NCBI GenBank assembly: GCA_964638715.1
Contig: CAZWZF010000014.1
Location: forward strand, 35,461-99,460
Source of the DNA: JBAXQQ01 sp037131695
GTDB taxonomy: Bacteria > Armatimonadota > Hebobacteria > CAIYQO01
DNA: 64,000 nucleotides
Direction: 5' to 3'
In this document: positions 52,029-60,758 of the stretch, in pieces
Numbering within the stretch: the first letter of the stretch is position 1
Layout of the letters: the number at the start of each line of letters is the position of its first letter
The notes under the pieces: model-generated
What the model was told of the DNA's origin: nothing
Seen by the model: only the letters and a program-made list of their open reading frames with translations
Databases searched by the model: none
Made by a program: the position numbers and the translations under genes

Positions 52029-53252
52029 ATGCGCATTGCATTAGTTTCACAATGGATGATACAAGGTGGTGTTGAGGTATTTATATTGCGCTTAGCTAAA
52101 TACCTATCATCTCAAAGTGATAATGATGTCAGCATCATTACTACAGTTAAGAAAGGTAGATTGTTTAATCATTGTGAAGCACTTGGAATCAGTTGCGAAT
52201 TTATTGCTGGTTTTGATTGGTCGATACCAGTATTATATGCTAATAAAGTTGCCTCTCATCTTATAAATGGAAAATATGATGTGATTTTGTTAAACCATGA
52301 TCGCTTTTCTCAATCAATTCTGGCGAGATTACCAGACAATGTAGCAGTTATACCTGTTATTCATAATGATCACCCAAGTGTATATCGAGTTGGATGTGCG
52401 AATGAAAAATGTTGGAATGTTGCAATAGCTGTAAGTCCAAAAACACGAAATATTGTCCAGGATTTATTAGTTGATCGTAAGGTAATATGTATTCCAAATG
52501 GAGTAGACATACCATCAGTCGATGCATTTTCCAAACGTCAATCATTTAGTTCGCCTTTGCAATTACTATATGTAGGTCGATTAGAACATCGTCATAAAGG
52601 TGTATTGTATATTCCTGATATATTACATCAATGTATTACACTTGGTATAGATTTTTCAATGACTATTGTTGGTGATGGTGAAGATAAGCAACTACTACAA
52701 CGTGAACTTGCTATTGTCGGAGTTTTAGATAGGGTTGATTTTCGTGGATTACTTTTACAGGATCAAGTTTATCAGTTAATGTTATCATCTCATATTCTGC
52801 TAATGCCATCTCATTATGAAGGTTTGCCATTAGTGTTATCAGAATCACAGGCATGTGGTTGTGTTCCAATAGCATCCCTTCTTCCTGGAATATCTGATTT
52901 CGTTATTACTAATAATGAAGATGGATTCCTTATTGGTATAGGCGATACTACAGGTTTCGCCGATACTATTTATAAACTTTCAAAGGATGCTGATACATGG
53001 TATCAAATGAGTCAAGCGAGTTATAATAATGCTAAATTACGTTTTTCAATTGAAGTAATGGGTGAAGCATATTCACAATTGTTTATAAGAGTTTTAAATG
53101 GAGAGTATCCTTTATCGCAATCACGTAATGCATTCCCGTATTTAGATTATAATGCATTTACCTCACGTGATTATTCATTTGAATTCTTAAGAAAAATTGA
53201 ACTTTTATTTAGAAATAAATATAATAGTAAAAAGATGCCCAGAAAAATATAA
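52029..53252 (+). CDS. GT4-family glycosyltransferase
   Basis: 407 aa, GT-B fold. N-domain V-S-Q-W-M-I-Q-G-G-V-E-V-F-I-L. C-domain L-L-Y-V-G-R-L-E-H-R-H-K-G, I-V-G-D-G-E-D, M-P-S-H-Y-E-G-L-P-L-V-L-S-E-S-Q-A-C-G-C-V-P: the E-x7-E-like donor site of GT4. The frame opens at a TTG at 51996, but AAAAAGGA is correctly spaced for ATG 52029, whose product starts M-R-I-A-L-V-S. Strongly AT-rich codon use, different from the 54.7-59.8 kb genes. Acceptor unknown; likely surface polysaccharide. Confidence 0.87.
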   Translation: MRIALVSQWMIQGGVEVFILRLAKYLSSQSDNDVSIITTVKKGRLFNHCEALGISCEFIAGFDWSIPVLYANKVASHLINGKYDVILLNHDRFSQSILARLPDNVAVIPVIHNDHPSVYRVGCANEKCWNVAIAVSPKTRNIVQDLLVDRKVICIPNGVDIPSVDAFSKRQSFSSPLQLLYVGRLEHRHKGVLYIPDILHQCITLGIDFSMTIVGDGEDKQLLQRELAIVGVLDRVDFRGLLLQDQVYQLMLSSHILLMPSHYEGLPLVLSESQACGCVPIASLLPGISDFVITNNEDGFLIGIGDTTGFADTIYKLSKDADTWYQMSQASYNNAKLRFSIEVMGEAYSQLFIRVLNGEYPLSQSRNAFPYLDYNAFTSRDYSFEFLRKIELLFRNKYNSKKMPRKI

Positions 53253-53344
53253 AAAATATACATAAGTAATAGTAATCTGATACAAAGAGAGAATTATCAA
53301 TATAATTTCGCTTGTCAATTAAATATTAAGGGAGATATTATTTT

Positions 53345-54616
53345 ATGTCAAAAGTTTTAATTATTCGAACAGAAGGTCTTCCTTTTCGTGTTCGCATGTC
53401 AAAAGTAATTTGGAGCATTCTTGCTTCAGATTGGGAATGCGATATTCTTATACCTGAAGGAAAACTTGGTAATATCAATATTGGACGGGAAATGGGATTT
53501 GATGTTTCTGAAAAAGTGCGAGTATTAGAATATTCAAAAAACAAAAAATTTAAATCAAGTATGACAAAGTTATTTAGAGGAAGTTCTGGTGTAGTATGTG
53601 ATAAAGGTTTGGCAGATTATTTGGAGCAGTTGATTAAGAAAGTGACATACGATGTGATAATGGTAAAAGATACTCCAGCACTGCCAATAGTTTTTCGTAT
53701 TCTTGCTAAAACTGGACGAAAAGAAATTCGCGTGGTGTGTGATATGCATGAAAACACTCCAGCTTATATTTATGACTCAAGAATTCGTTTCGGTAATCCA
53801 TATTCACGCCAAATGTCTATATTACGAGGGAATGTGCCGGAATTAATTGCAGTGGAACGTGAGTTACTTCCACAATGCGACCATATATTTGTAGTTATCG
53901 AAGAATATAAACAACATTTAATAGATAAATATGGCATTGAACCGGCACGAATAACTGTTGCACTTAATGTGGAGTTTTTGAAATTCTTTGATAAAATAGC
54001 TGATGAGAAATTACCCATTCAATCTGATGAAGTTATTTTAAGTTATATAGGAGGAATTAATCCATTCCGCGGATTAGATCTATTAATTGAAGTAGCCGGT
54101 AAACTAATAAAAAATAATGTGCCACCATTCAGAATATATGTAGTTGGTGCATCACTGAAACGCAGAAAAGAACTAAAAAAATTAGTTGTAAAATTTGATG
54201 CTGAAAAAGTATTGACAATAATAGACTTTGTTCCTCACAATACTGCGATGAATTGGATCCGTCAATCAGACTTTGGCATCATTCCACATCGAGATACTGA
54301 GTTAATTCGTACAACAATTCCTAATAAGTTGTTTCAATATATGTCTGCTTCTGTACCATGTATTGTCTCAGATGTTGGTCCACTTGGTCGTATTGTAAAA
54401 GAAAATAATTGCGGTTTAACTTTTATTCCTGAAGATAAAGATGATTTAGAGAGAGTGTTGATTTATGCAATTACGCATTGTAATGAATTGAAGTTGTTAG
54501 GAATAAATGGACGAAACGTAGTAGAAAAAAAATACAAATGGGAAATAGCAGAAAAAGGATATCGTGTTTACTTTTCAGATGTAAAAGATGAAAAAATATT
54601 TGAAGCTGTTAAGTAA
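53345..54616 (+). CDS. GT4-family glycosyltransferase
   Basis: 423 aa. V-C-D-M-H-E-N-T-P-A-Y near residue 135, L-S-Y-I-G-G-I-N-P-F-R-G-L-D-L-L-I-E near 235, G-I-I-P-H-R-D-T-E-L-I-R-T-T-I-P-N-K-L-F-Q-Y-M-S near 325 and P-C-I-V-S-D-V-G-P-L-G-R-I-V near 345: the P-x-K-x-F/L-x-Y pattern found in glycan-assembly GT4 enzymes. GGGAG precedes the ATG. It follows the previous GT4 gene by 92 nt with the same AT-rich codon use, so the pair were probably acquired together. Confidence 0.85.
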   Translation: MSKVLIIRTEGLPFRVRMSKVIWSILASDWECDILIPEGKLGNINIGREMGFDVSEKVRVLEYSKNKKFKSSMTKLFRGSSGVVCDKGLADYLEQLIKKVTYDVIMVKDTPALPIVFRILAKTGRKEIRVVCDMHENTPAYIYDSRIRFGNPYSRQMSILRGNVPELIAVERELLPQCDHIFVVIEEYKQHLIDKYGIEPARITVALNVEFLKFFDKIADEKLPIQSDEVILSYIGGINPFRGLDLLIEVAGKLIKNNVPPFRIYVVGASLKRRKELKKLVVKFDAEKVLTIIDFVPHNTAMNWIRQSDFGIIPHRDTELIRTTIPNKLFQYMSASVPCIVSDVGPLGRIVKENNCGLTFIPEDKDDLERVLIYAITHCNELKLLGINGRNVVEKKYKWEIAEKGYRVYFSDVKDEKIFEAVK

Positions 54617-54629
54617 ACCATCATAATTA

Positions 54630-54649
54630 CTCTTGTGTTAAGAGCTTTT
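54630..54649 (+). terminator. Weak terminator after the plus-strand GT4 pair
   Basis: Stem ctctt/aagag with loop gtgtt, followed by CTTTTC. It lies in the 50-nt gap between two convergent genes. The stem is only 5 bp, so the call is tentative. Confidence 0.35.
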
Positions 54650-54666
54650 CGTTATTAATAATTTTA

Positions 54667-55794
54667 TTACAATTTACTATAAACTCCCAGCAGCTTTTCG
54701 CCGGCAAATTTCCAGTCATATTTCAACGCGTTCTGGCGGGCATTTGTGCCCATTTTTATTCGCATCATAGGATTCAGGCATAGTTCTGTTATTCGTTCAG
54801 CCAGGCGATTGTATTTCCCGGCGGTGTAAAACAAAGTGTCATCTTCTGATAATATTTCCCGGGCAACCGGCAAATCCGCGGCGATTACTGGTTTGCCGCA
54901 GGCGATATATTCCAGTGCTTTCAACGGGCTGCAACCCTGAACGCAATTGCGTTCATCCGGGACAAGTGGCAGCAGGCAGGCATCGGCGGATTGGATTAAT
55001 GCCGGGACTTGGTCGTGTTCCACCGGCGCCAGAAAATTGACAATTTCATCCAGTTGCAGTTTGCGCACCATTTTATACAGATGCGGCATCCATTTGCGTG
55101 ATTGATGGCCAGCCAGTTTAAGGCGAAAATGCGCATCATGGCTGGCAATGGATGCCGCTTTTAATAACAAATCAACCCCTTGCCATGGCGCAAAAGTGCC
55201 AATATACAGGAATACCGGTGGGGAATTGTGCTGCATTGCCCCGGCGGTGAAAATATCTATATAGACGCCATTTTGAATGACCGCAATTTTTGCTTCCGGG
55301 CATCTTAAGTTTATATATCGCGCGGTTACGCTCGATGGTGTCACGATTATATCTGCCGTTTTCATCGCTTCATCTTCCTGATTTTGCAGGCGTACTATTG
55401 TCTCTGACGATTCAGACAGCAATGGGTAATGGTATTTCAACTCGATGCTTTCTACCGCGTTTACTTCATATATCAATTTCGCAGATTTGCGGTGGCTTGC
55501 TGCCGGCAATCCTGCCCAACCGGTTCGGAATTGTATGTAGTCGTAATTATTGGTAAATAAATGGTCGGAAATACACGCGCGAAACTCGCAAGCGCGGTCA
55601 AGGTAATTGGCAGATTTCAAGCGCATGTTTATTATGTTAACGCCATCAGTCAATATTTGCTGGTCGGTTGCTCCGAGACAAATAAGGGTGACGTCATATT
55701 GCCGGGACAATGCATTCATGAAGGCGCCAATATGTGTGGATGCGCCTTTGGGCGCGGGATATTGGTCAAATGCAATGTAACAGACCGTATTCAA
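54667..55794 (-). CDS. GT4-family glycosyltransferase, last gene of the cyclase operon
   Basis: 375 aa. N-terminus I-A-F-D-Q-Y-P-A-P-K-G-A-S-T-H-I-G-A-F; C-domain F-L-Y-I-G-T-F-A-P-W-Q-G-V-D-L-L, L-A-G-H-Q and C-S-P-L-K-A-L-E-Y-I-A-C-G-K-P-V-I-A (donor-site glutamate). Its ATG overlaps the stop of the cyclase-like gene by 4 nt (ATGA), so it is translationally coupled to it. The context suggests it glycosylates the cyclase-derived product or a linked lipid, but that is inference. Higher GC than the adjacent plus-strand GT4 genes. Confidence 0.87.
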   Translation of the reverse strand: MNTVCYIAFDQYPAPKGASTHIGAFMNALSRQYDVTLICLGATDQQILTDGVNIINMRLKSANYLDRACEFRACISDHLFTNNYDYIQFRTGWAGLPAASHRKSAKLIYEVNAVESIELKYHYPLLSESSETIVRLQNQEDEAMKTADIIVTPSSVTARYINLRCPEAKIAVIQNGVYIDIFTAGAMQHNSPPVFLYIGTFAPWQGVDLLLKAASIASHDAHFRLKLAGHQSRKWMPHLYKMVRKLQLDEIVNFLAPVEHDQVPALIQSADACLLPLVPDERNCVQGCSPLKALEYIACGKPVIAADLPVAREILSEDDTLFYTAGKYNRLAERITELCLNPMMRIKMGTNARQNALKYDWKFAGEKLLGVYSKL

Positions 55795-57479
55795 CTCATT
55801 CCCCGCACTTTCCCCAGTGCTTCCAGCGACCAGATTAACGGGTATAATTCCTCATCATACCATAGCGACGCGAAATATAAACCGATTGGAGACGATTTCG
55901 TTATTTCACCGGATGCTATTTTTGCCAATAGATATTTTGCACCGCGTAGTGCCGACTGTTTGCATTCCTCGTTTTTTCTGCCAGCCAATGCTATCACGGC
56001 TAATGCAGTCTCTTCATTCGTCGAAATTACACCGGCATCGCCACCCCAACCGCCATCGGTATTTTGTGCGGATAGCAGGTATTTTTCACCTTTATCAGCT
56101 TGCGGATTGTTCATATTTTCATAAGCCAGTAAAACGCGCGCGGTACCGAATACCGGGTTATGACCGCCCGGAACACTCTGGCTGCCAAACCACAACGGAA
56201 CCCAGGAGCCATCTGTGCGTTGTACAGACTTTAAATAATTGAATCCTTTTTTGCAGGCGGCAATAGTAACTGGTGAAGGGTTCAGCGATAACGCACGTAT
56301 CGCGTGGGCAGTGATATCCGGGGTTGACTTATCAAATGGCAATTGTCCCCAACCGCGGCAAAATGTTGGCCAGCCGCCGTCGCTGTTCTGCAAGTTAAGC
56401 AGCCAGTTTATACCGGCTGCTTGAGGTGATGATACTCCTAATTTATCAAGCGCAATGATTGCTCCGCTGGTGTCGTCCGCATCCGGTACTGCCCCTGGCA
56501 GGTCGGTCCACCCCCATCCGTCAGGTTCTGCTCCGGTGAATGGATGGATTGTTTTATACTGATTTTCTGCATACCATGCTGCCAATTCATCAGCATTTTC
56601 AATCGGCTGTCCTGCTGTCGCCAACGCATTTATCGTTCCGCTGGTTGCCCATATTGCCAGGTCGGTGTCAATAGGCAGACTGCCATCAGGCCGCATTGAC
56701 TGCCGCAAAAAGTTCAACGCCAGCCTACCTGCCGGGTCATCAGGAAATACCGACAACATGCTCATGGCAGTGAAAGCAGTCAAGGGAGCAGCATCCAGAT
56801 ATCCACCATGCACCGGCTGAATGGCAATCAGTTTTTCACGAACTTTTGGAATTACCCAATTGCGAAGAAACCGTTTTGGGCATTTTACCGGGTTTTTGTG
56901 ATGCAATATAATTCCCACTGCAATCAAGGCAGGTAATGCGTAGCTTACCACTTGCAGACGCAGGAATTTATATAACTTTCCCGGCACCGCGGCAAGTTCA
57001 AACGGCAATGCCGGAATTGTATGCCAATCCACCAGTCCAGCCAAAGCGCAATTCATCAATATCGGCACCGCAAAGGTGCGGTCTTTGCCATAAAATTTGC
57101 TTAAATGTGTTGGAATATTAGAGTTGCCAATAGTTTTTGAAATATATTCTCGGGCAGAAATAGCCGCAGGCAGTGAGTCATTGTCTGACAAAATCAGTGC
57201 TGAAAGTGATAACAGTGTGGTGGAGATATTCGAGATGCTTTCCGGGGTGTCTCCCCAACCGCCATCATTATTCTGGTTGGCAATCAGCCACTGAACCGCT
57301 GTGTCAATATGTGATTTATCAACGGTATCACCGCCAATGACAAACGCGGATATAGTGACTGCTGTCGATAACGCCGATGATGATAACCGTCCCCGCCAGA
57401 TATGTCCAGTTCGCTTCTTAATCAGCATATCCGACAATTTTGCTATAGACTCGTCAATTAAAGCGTTAAAATCATTCAT
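55791..57479 (-). CDS. Squalene-hopene-cyclase-like terpene cyclase
   Basis: 562 aa, (alpha/alpha)6 prenyl-cyclase fold. QW motifs: Q-N-N-D-G-G-W (69-75), Q-N-S-D-G-G-W (364-370), Q-R-T-D-G-S-W (about 415) and Q-N-T-D-G-G-W (about 475). The class II protonation motif D-x-D-D-T is present as D333-A-D-D336-T in V-P-D-A-D-D-T-S-G-A. The segment near 155-180 (I-P-A-L-P-F-E-L) matches the membrane-docking region of squalene-hopene cyclases. It is shorter than those enzymes (630-720 aa), so the substrate may differ: squalene, a shorter prenyl chain or a diphosphate. No other hopanoid (hpn) or prenyl synthase gene is near. It overlaps both neighbours by 4 nt. Confidence 0.8.
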   Translation of the reverse strand: MNDFNALIDESIAKLSDMLIKKRTGHIWRGRLSSSALSTAVTISAFVIGGDTVDKSHIDTAVQWLIANQNNDGGWGDTPESISNISTTLLSLSALILSDNDSLPAAISAREYISKTIGNSNIPTHLSKFYGKDRTFAVPILMNCALAGLVDWHTIPALPFELAAVPGKLYKFLRLQVVSYALPALIAVGIILHHKNPVKCPKRFLRNWVIPKVREKLIAIQPVHGGYLDAAPLTAFTAMSMLSVFPDDPAGRLALNFLRQSMRPDGSLPIDTDLAIWATSGTINALATAGQPIENADELAAWYAENQYKTIHPFTGAEPDGWGWTDLPGAVPDADDTSGAIIALDKLGVSSPQAAGINWLLNLQNSDGGWPTFCRGWGQLPFDKSTPDITAHAIRALSLNPSPVTIAACKKGFNYLKSVQRTDGSWVPLWFGSQSVPGGHNPVFGTARVLLAYENMNNPQADKGEKYLLSAQNTDGGWGGDAGVISTNEETALAVIALAGRKNEECKQSALRGAKYLLAKIASGEITKSSPIGLYFASLWYDEELYPLIWSLEALGKVRGMS

Positions 57480-58966
57480 TGCCTGCGCCTTGCGGAGATT
57501 TTGTGAATTTCAAAGAATATTTTCCACTCGATTACTTGTCCAATACTCATCATCCGCAGCATATTCCGCTTCCACGCTGGCGTTCCCCCGCCGGTCTGGT
57601 TGTCGGTATACATTATCGGTATCCATTTAAAGTTCAGGTTATATGCCGTTGATAATAATTTCAAATGCGGGATAGTTAAATCATCCGCGGTAAACGCGCG
57701 TTCATCACCGGGCGGGGCATACAGCACCGGGAAAACGGTTACTTTTTCGCCGCTCAGTTTCTGCACCCATTCCAGCGTCGCTTGAATATCCGCTGGCGTT
57801 TCTCCCGGCAAACCTATTATTAAACTTGCCATGCATAAAAAACCAGCTTTTGATAATCGGCGAATTGTCTCCGCGCAAACATCTCCCCAATCTTCAGCCT
57901 GAATGGTTCCCATCTTCGGCGCGCCGCCATTTTTCTTCAGCAACTCGCCATTCACTGTTTCAATACCCAGGTTAACCCACGGGTATTTGTGTTGTTGTCC
58001 CCGGGTGATAATATCGTAAATTTTTTTCAACTCTTCATCAGTATATTTTGTCACGCTAACTACATTTATATGGTCGATCTGCATCAGTTTCAGACCGTCG
58101 ATGTTTCGCACCTGCTCCAGCATTTCCAGCAATTTTGTCGGGTTTACTTTCATGCCATCGCCACCATACCGCAGCAAATCTTCGCTTAAAATAGCAGCAT
58201 TCGGGTTGCCAGCGGCGATGTTGGTCTGAATATCAGCAATAATAGTTTCTGTCGGCAAGTGCTGCATAGTTTCCTTGCCCAGGGTGCAAAATTGGCATCC
58301 CAAACCGCAGCCGCGGCTGATTTCTACTATTCCCATGGTAGTTGGCCCGGTGATTCGCGGTATCATCTCTGCCGGCACCCCAACGCCATCTATTTTAACG
58401 GGAAGCAGCTTGCCATCGATAAGTTGTTTGAATACAGTTGCTGCATTGCCTTCGGCGTAACAAAGAATTATATGATCAATGCCAAATTTTAGAAGTTCAT
58501 TAATATTGAATTGCCATGCTCCAGGACCACCGAAAATTACTTTTGCATTTGGAGCATTTTTCCTGGCAGCATTAACTTTCTTCATCAGGTTATTAAACAT
58601 CGCTTGCGGCCATGGTTTACCGCCGGCAATCTCTGACATGGTGGTGGAGTTCATCCCCAACCCGCAGGGTTCGCCACCGCTGACGCCGATGATTTTCGTG
58701 TTTTTTCCGACAACTTTATGCAAGTCTCGTTCATCCACCAGTGCGATATCATTGGCAGAAAATCCATCGTTAATCAGTGCCGTCTGTATGCGCCGCAATC
58801 CCAATGGCGCGTTCTTCTTATCTCCCCATGGCATCAGCAAATCAGCGAATATTTGCGGTGGGGTAATGGTAGTCAAACTTGCCGACAGCATACCATCAAA
58901 CAAGATATCATAATTTGCCATCAACACCCGGTCTGCGGTGAGGACAATGGGAAATCCGTCCGTCAT
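57476..58966 (-). CDS. B12-binding-type radical SAM enzyme
   Basis: 496 aa. Residues ~40-190 have the cobalamin-binding Rossmann pattern (A-P-L-G-L-R-R-I-Q-T-A-L; I-I-G-V-S-G-G-E; V-I-F-G-G-P-G-A; L-C-Y-A-E-G-N-A). The radical SAM cluster is C220-x3-C224-x2-C227 in I-S-R-G-C-G-L-G-C-Q-F-C. Later V-N-L-G-I-E-T-V-N and L-I-I-G-L-P-G-E-T are the usual barrel motifs. There is no D-x-H-x-x-G cobalamin ligand motif that I can see, so cobalamin use is uncertain. In hopanoid pathways comparable enzymes methylate or extend the skeleton, which makes tailoring of the cyclase product plausible. Start overlaps the Fe-S protein stop (4 nt). Confidence 0.85.
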   Translation of the reverse strand: MTDGFPIVLTADRVLMANYDILFDGMLSASLTTITPPQIFADLLMPWGDKKNAPLGLRRIQTALINDGFSANDIALVDERDLHKVVGKNTKIIGVSGGEPCGLGMNSTTMSEIAGGKPWPQAMFNNLMKKVNAARKNAPNAKVIFGGPGAWQFNINELLKFGIDHIILCYAEGNAATVFKQLIDGKLLPVKIDGVGVPAEMIPRITGPTTMGIVEISRGCGLGCQFCTLGKETMQHLPTETIIADIQTNIAAGNPNAAILSEDLLRYGGDGMKVNPTKLLEMLEQVRNIDGLKLMQIDHINVVSVTKYTDEELKKIYDIITRGQQHKYPWVNLGIETVNGELLKKNGGAPKMGTIQAEDWGDVCAETIRRLSKAGFLCMASLIIGLPGETPADIQATLEWVQKLSGEKVTVFPVLYAPPGDERAFTADDLTIPHLKLLSTAYNLNFKWIPIMYTDNQTGGGTPAWKRNMLRMMSIGQVIEWKIFFEIHKISARRRQ

Positions 58967-59778
58967 GCATCTCCTCGTTTCTGATAATCTTCCAAGTCAT
59001 TTATCAGCGACATTATTTCCGCATCAATTTCAGCTTCTTTGCCTACATACGGACTGCCACATTCAGAGCAGCTTCCTTCACCTTCACTGCCGCCACTTGT
59101 TGAGGTGATAATAGTGCCGCATTTCGGACATGGCTGTGCAGTTCTTTGCAGGTAAAATCTACGCGCTTTCAGGTCTGGCGTCATGAATAACCCGGGTGCT
59201 CCACTGACGGCATCGTCATTATACAATGGGAATATTATTGCGCCTTGCGGGCAAATGCGGCTGCAGGCGGGGCATCCGGTCTTGCACCGGTCGGGGTTAT
59301 CCGCAGATATGGTTCCATCAAGTTTCTCAATGTATACACCGAACAGGCAAAACTGCCGGCATCGTCCGCAATTAACACATCTTCCGCGGTCAATCACCGG
59401 GTACCAGCGCGGTGAGTTTGGCAATGTAACGCTGGTAATAAGACCAGCTTTTCCGGTACTCTCAAATTGCGTGCAAATTTCACTACCTAAGTGCTGCAAA
59501 TCAGAATTTTCGCGGGTCGAAAAAATAGTCAGCGAATTAAACCGGTCAGAATGTTTCCGCAGCATCCATTCTGCCGCCCGGATGTGTAATTGTGTTACAT
59601 AGACTATATCGCCGTTAAAATGAAATAAAAAATCATCTATTTCTTCATCCGGCACATGGTACAACTCCGGCACCCGCCAGACGTCATGCCCGCACAAAGC
59701 CAACTTTTCAGCCAAATGAGTAACATCATACTCGTCCGCTGGCGATTCAATATTATAACTTACAATTATCTGTACCAT
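58963..59778 (-). CDS. 2x[4Fe-4S] ferredoxin-domain protein with zinc-ribbon tail
   Basis: 271 aa. Residues 1-110 form an alpha/beta domain of unknown type. Two cluster motifs follow: C134-x2-C137-x2-C140-x3-C144 and C165-x3-C169-x2-C172-x3-C176-P. The second has an extra residue between its first cysteines. Residues ~215-245 carry C-P-K-C-G and C-S-E-C-G, a probable zinc ribbon, separated by a G/S/E-rich linker. It is the first gene of the four-gene operon and probably passes electrons to the radical SAM enzyme. Promoter TGGTAAAAT lies 8 nt upstream of the ATG and no ribosome site is present. Confidence 0.8.
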   Translation of the reverse strand: MVQIIVSYNIESPADEYDVTHLAEKLALCGHDVWRVPELYHVPDEEIDDFLFHFNGDIVYVTQLHIRAAEWMLRKHSDRFNSLTIFSTRENSDLQHLGSEICTQFESTGKAGLITSVTLPNSPRWYPVIDRGRCVNCGRCRQFCLFGVYIEKLDGTISADNPDRCKTGCPACSRICPQGAIIFPLYNDDAVSGAPGLFMTPDLKARRFYLQRTAQPCPKCGTIITSTSGGSEGEGSCSECGSPYVGKEAEIDAEIMSLINDLEDYQKRGDA

Positions 59779-59786
59779 ACAGTGAT

Positions 59787-59795
59787 ATTTTACCA
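59787..59795 (-). promoter_or_regulatory. Extended -10 promoter of the Fe-S/radical SAM/cyclase/GT4 operon
   Basis: Minus strand TGGTAAAAT (59795-59787), ending 8 nt before ATG 59778. Predicted leader 0-2 nt. No convincing -35, which an extended -10 can tolerate. Confidence 0.5.
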
Positions 59796-59905
59796 GATTG
59801 TTGTGGGGATTACACTCAGTTTTTATTTGTCAGAGTTATGATTTTGTGGATTTATGGATTATTGGATTATAAAAAATATTATTAGTTTCAAAACTTCCCC
59901 ATAAA

Positions 59906-59934
59906 TTGACATCACCATACCATAATGCTAACAT
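59906..59934 (+). promoter_or_regulatory. Promoter of the J-domain/FGE-fold operon
   Basis: TTGACA (59906-59911), exactly 17 nt, then TAACAT (59929-59934) with TGC before it (extended form). The leader is about 38 nt. Confidence 0.65.
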
Positions 59935-59978
59935 TTAACTATATTGAATAGATAATGAATTACTGTAAGGATAAAATG

Positions 59979-60755
59979 ATGACAACAGACCTGGTAAAAT
60001 CGAATACGCCGGAAGAGGTTGAACTTGAAAAGAAAAAGGCAGAGTTAGAACGACTTTCTGATATGCTTGCTGAAAAAGAACTTAACCTTGAAGAAATAAA
60101 AATCTCTGTTATGCATTTCCAGCATCGCTATTATTCAAAAGTTGGTTGTAAATATGTTGAACTCGACGAAATTCTGGCACAAATTGCGGAATTAAAAGCA
60201 AGCAAAGAACCCCATAATGAAGAATTGAATGAAGACGCCAGTAAAGCCAGAACCCAGGCTAATGAGGCGGCGGATGAGTTCGAAGGTATAGACAGCGAAC
60301 CGGAAGAAACAAAGTTAAATGCTGAAGAATCAGAAGACGCCAAGAAGTTATACCGCAAAATAGCATTACTTATCCATCCCGACAAGGCAACCGACGAAAA
60401 ATCTCGTCTTCTTCGTACAAGGTTAATGGCTGAATTAAATGCTGCTTACGCCAGAAAAGATATCCCTAAGATTCAGGATATTCTAAATCAATGGCATGAT
60501 TGTCCCGAATCTGTATCTGGCGATGGCATAGCTTTTGAATTAATTAAAATCATCCGAACAATTGCGCAAGTTGAAAAGCGGTTGGCAGATATTGAACTGG
60601 AAATTAATGAAGTGATAAACTCTGATCTCTATATTTTGATGAACAAAGTAAATGACGCGGATTTAGCAGATAGGGATATCCTTTCTGAAATGGCAATATC
60701 TATCGACTTTAAGATTCAAGAGGCACAAGTCGAGTTGGCAGAACTTAGAGGATAA
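59979..60755 (+). CDS. Coiled-coil protein with J-domain
   Basis: 258 aa. Residues ~10-75 form a coiled coil (E-L-E-K-K-K-A-E-L-E-R-L) with a J-protein-associated segment H-R-Y-Y-S-K-V-G-C-K-Y-V-E-L-D. A J-domain at about 115-165 has D-A-K-K-L-Y-R-K-I-A-L-L-I-H-P-D-K-A, including the H-P-D triad that activates DnaK/Hsp70. A second coiled coil ends the protein. No G/F or zinc-finger regions, so it is a specialised type III J-protein. AAGGA at 59967-59971 fits ATG 59979 best (earlier in-frame ATGs at 59955 and 59976). It ends 3 nt before the first FGE-fold gene; such J-proteins may help fold or deliver the partner. Confidence 0.82.
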   Translation: MTTDLVKSNTPEEVELEKKKAELERLSDMLAEKELNLEEIKISVMHFQHRYYSKVGCKYVELDEILAQIAELKASKEPHNEELNEDASKARTQANEAADEFEGIDSEPEETKLNAEESEDAKKLYRKIALLIHPDKATDEKSRLLRTRLMAELNAAYARKDIPKIQDILNQWHDCPESVSGDGIAFELIKIIRTIAQVEKRLADIELEINEVINSDLYILMNKVNDADLADRDILSEMAISIDFKIQEAQVELAELRG

Positions 60756-60758
60756 AAC

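Noticed and set aside
55791..57479. Canonical hopanoid squalene-hopene cyclase (shc)
   Set aside because: It has the catalytic motif but is clearly shorter and lacks hpn neighbours, so only a cyclase-like call is made and no gene symbol given.
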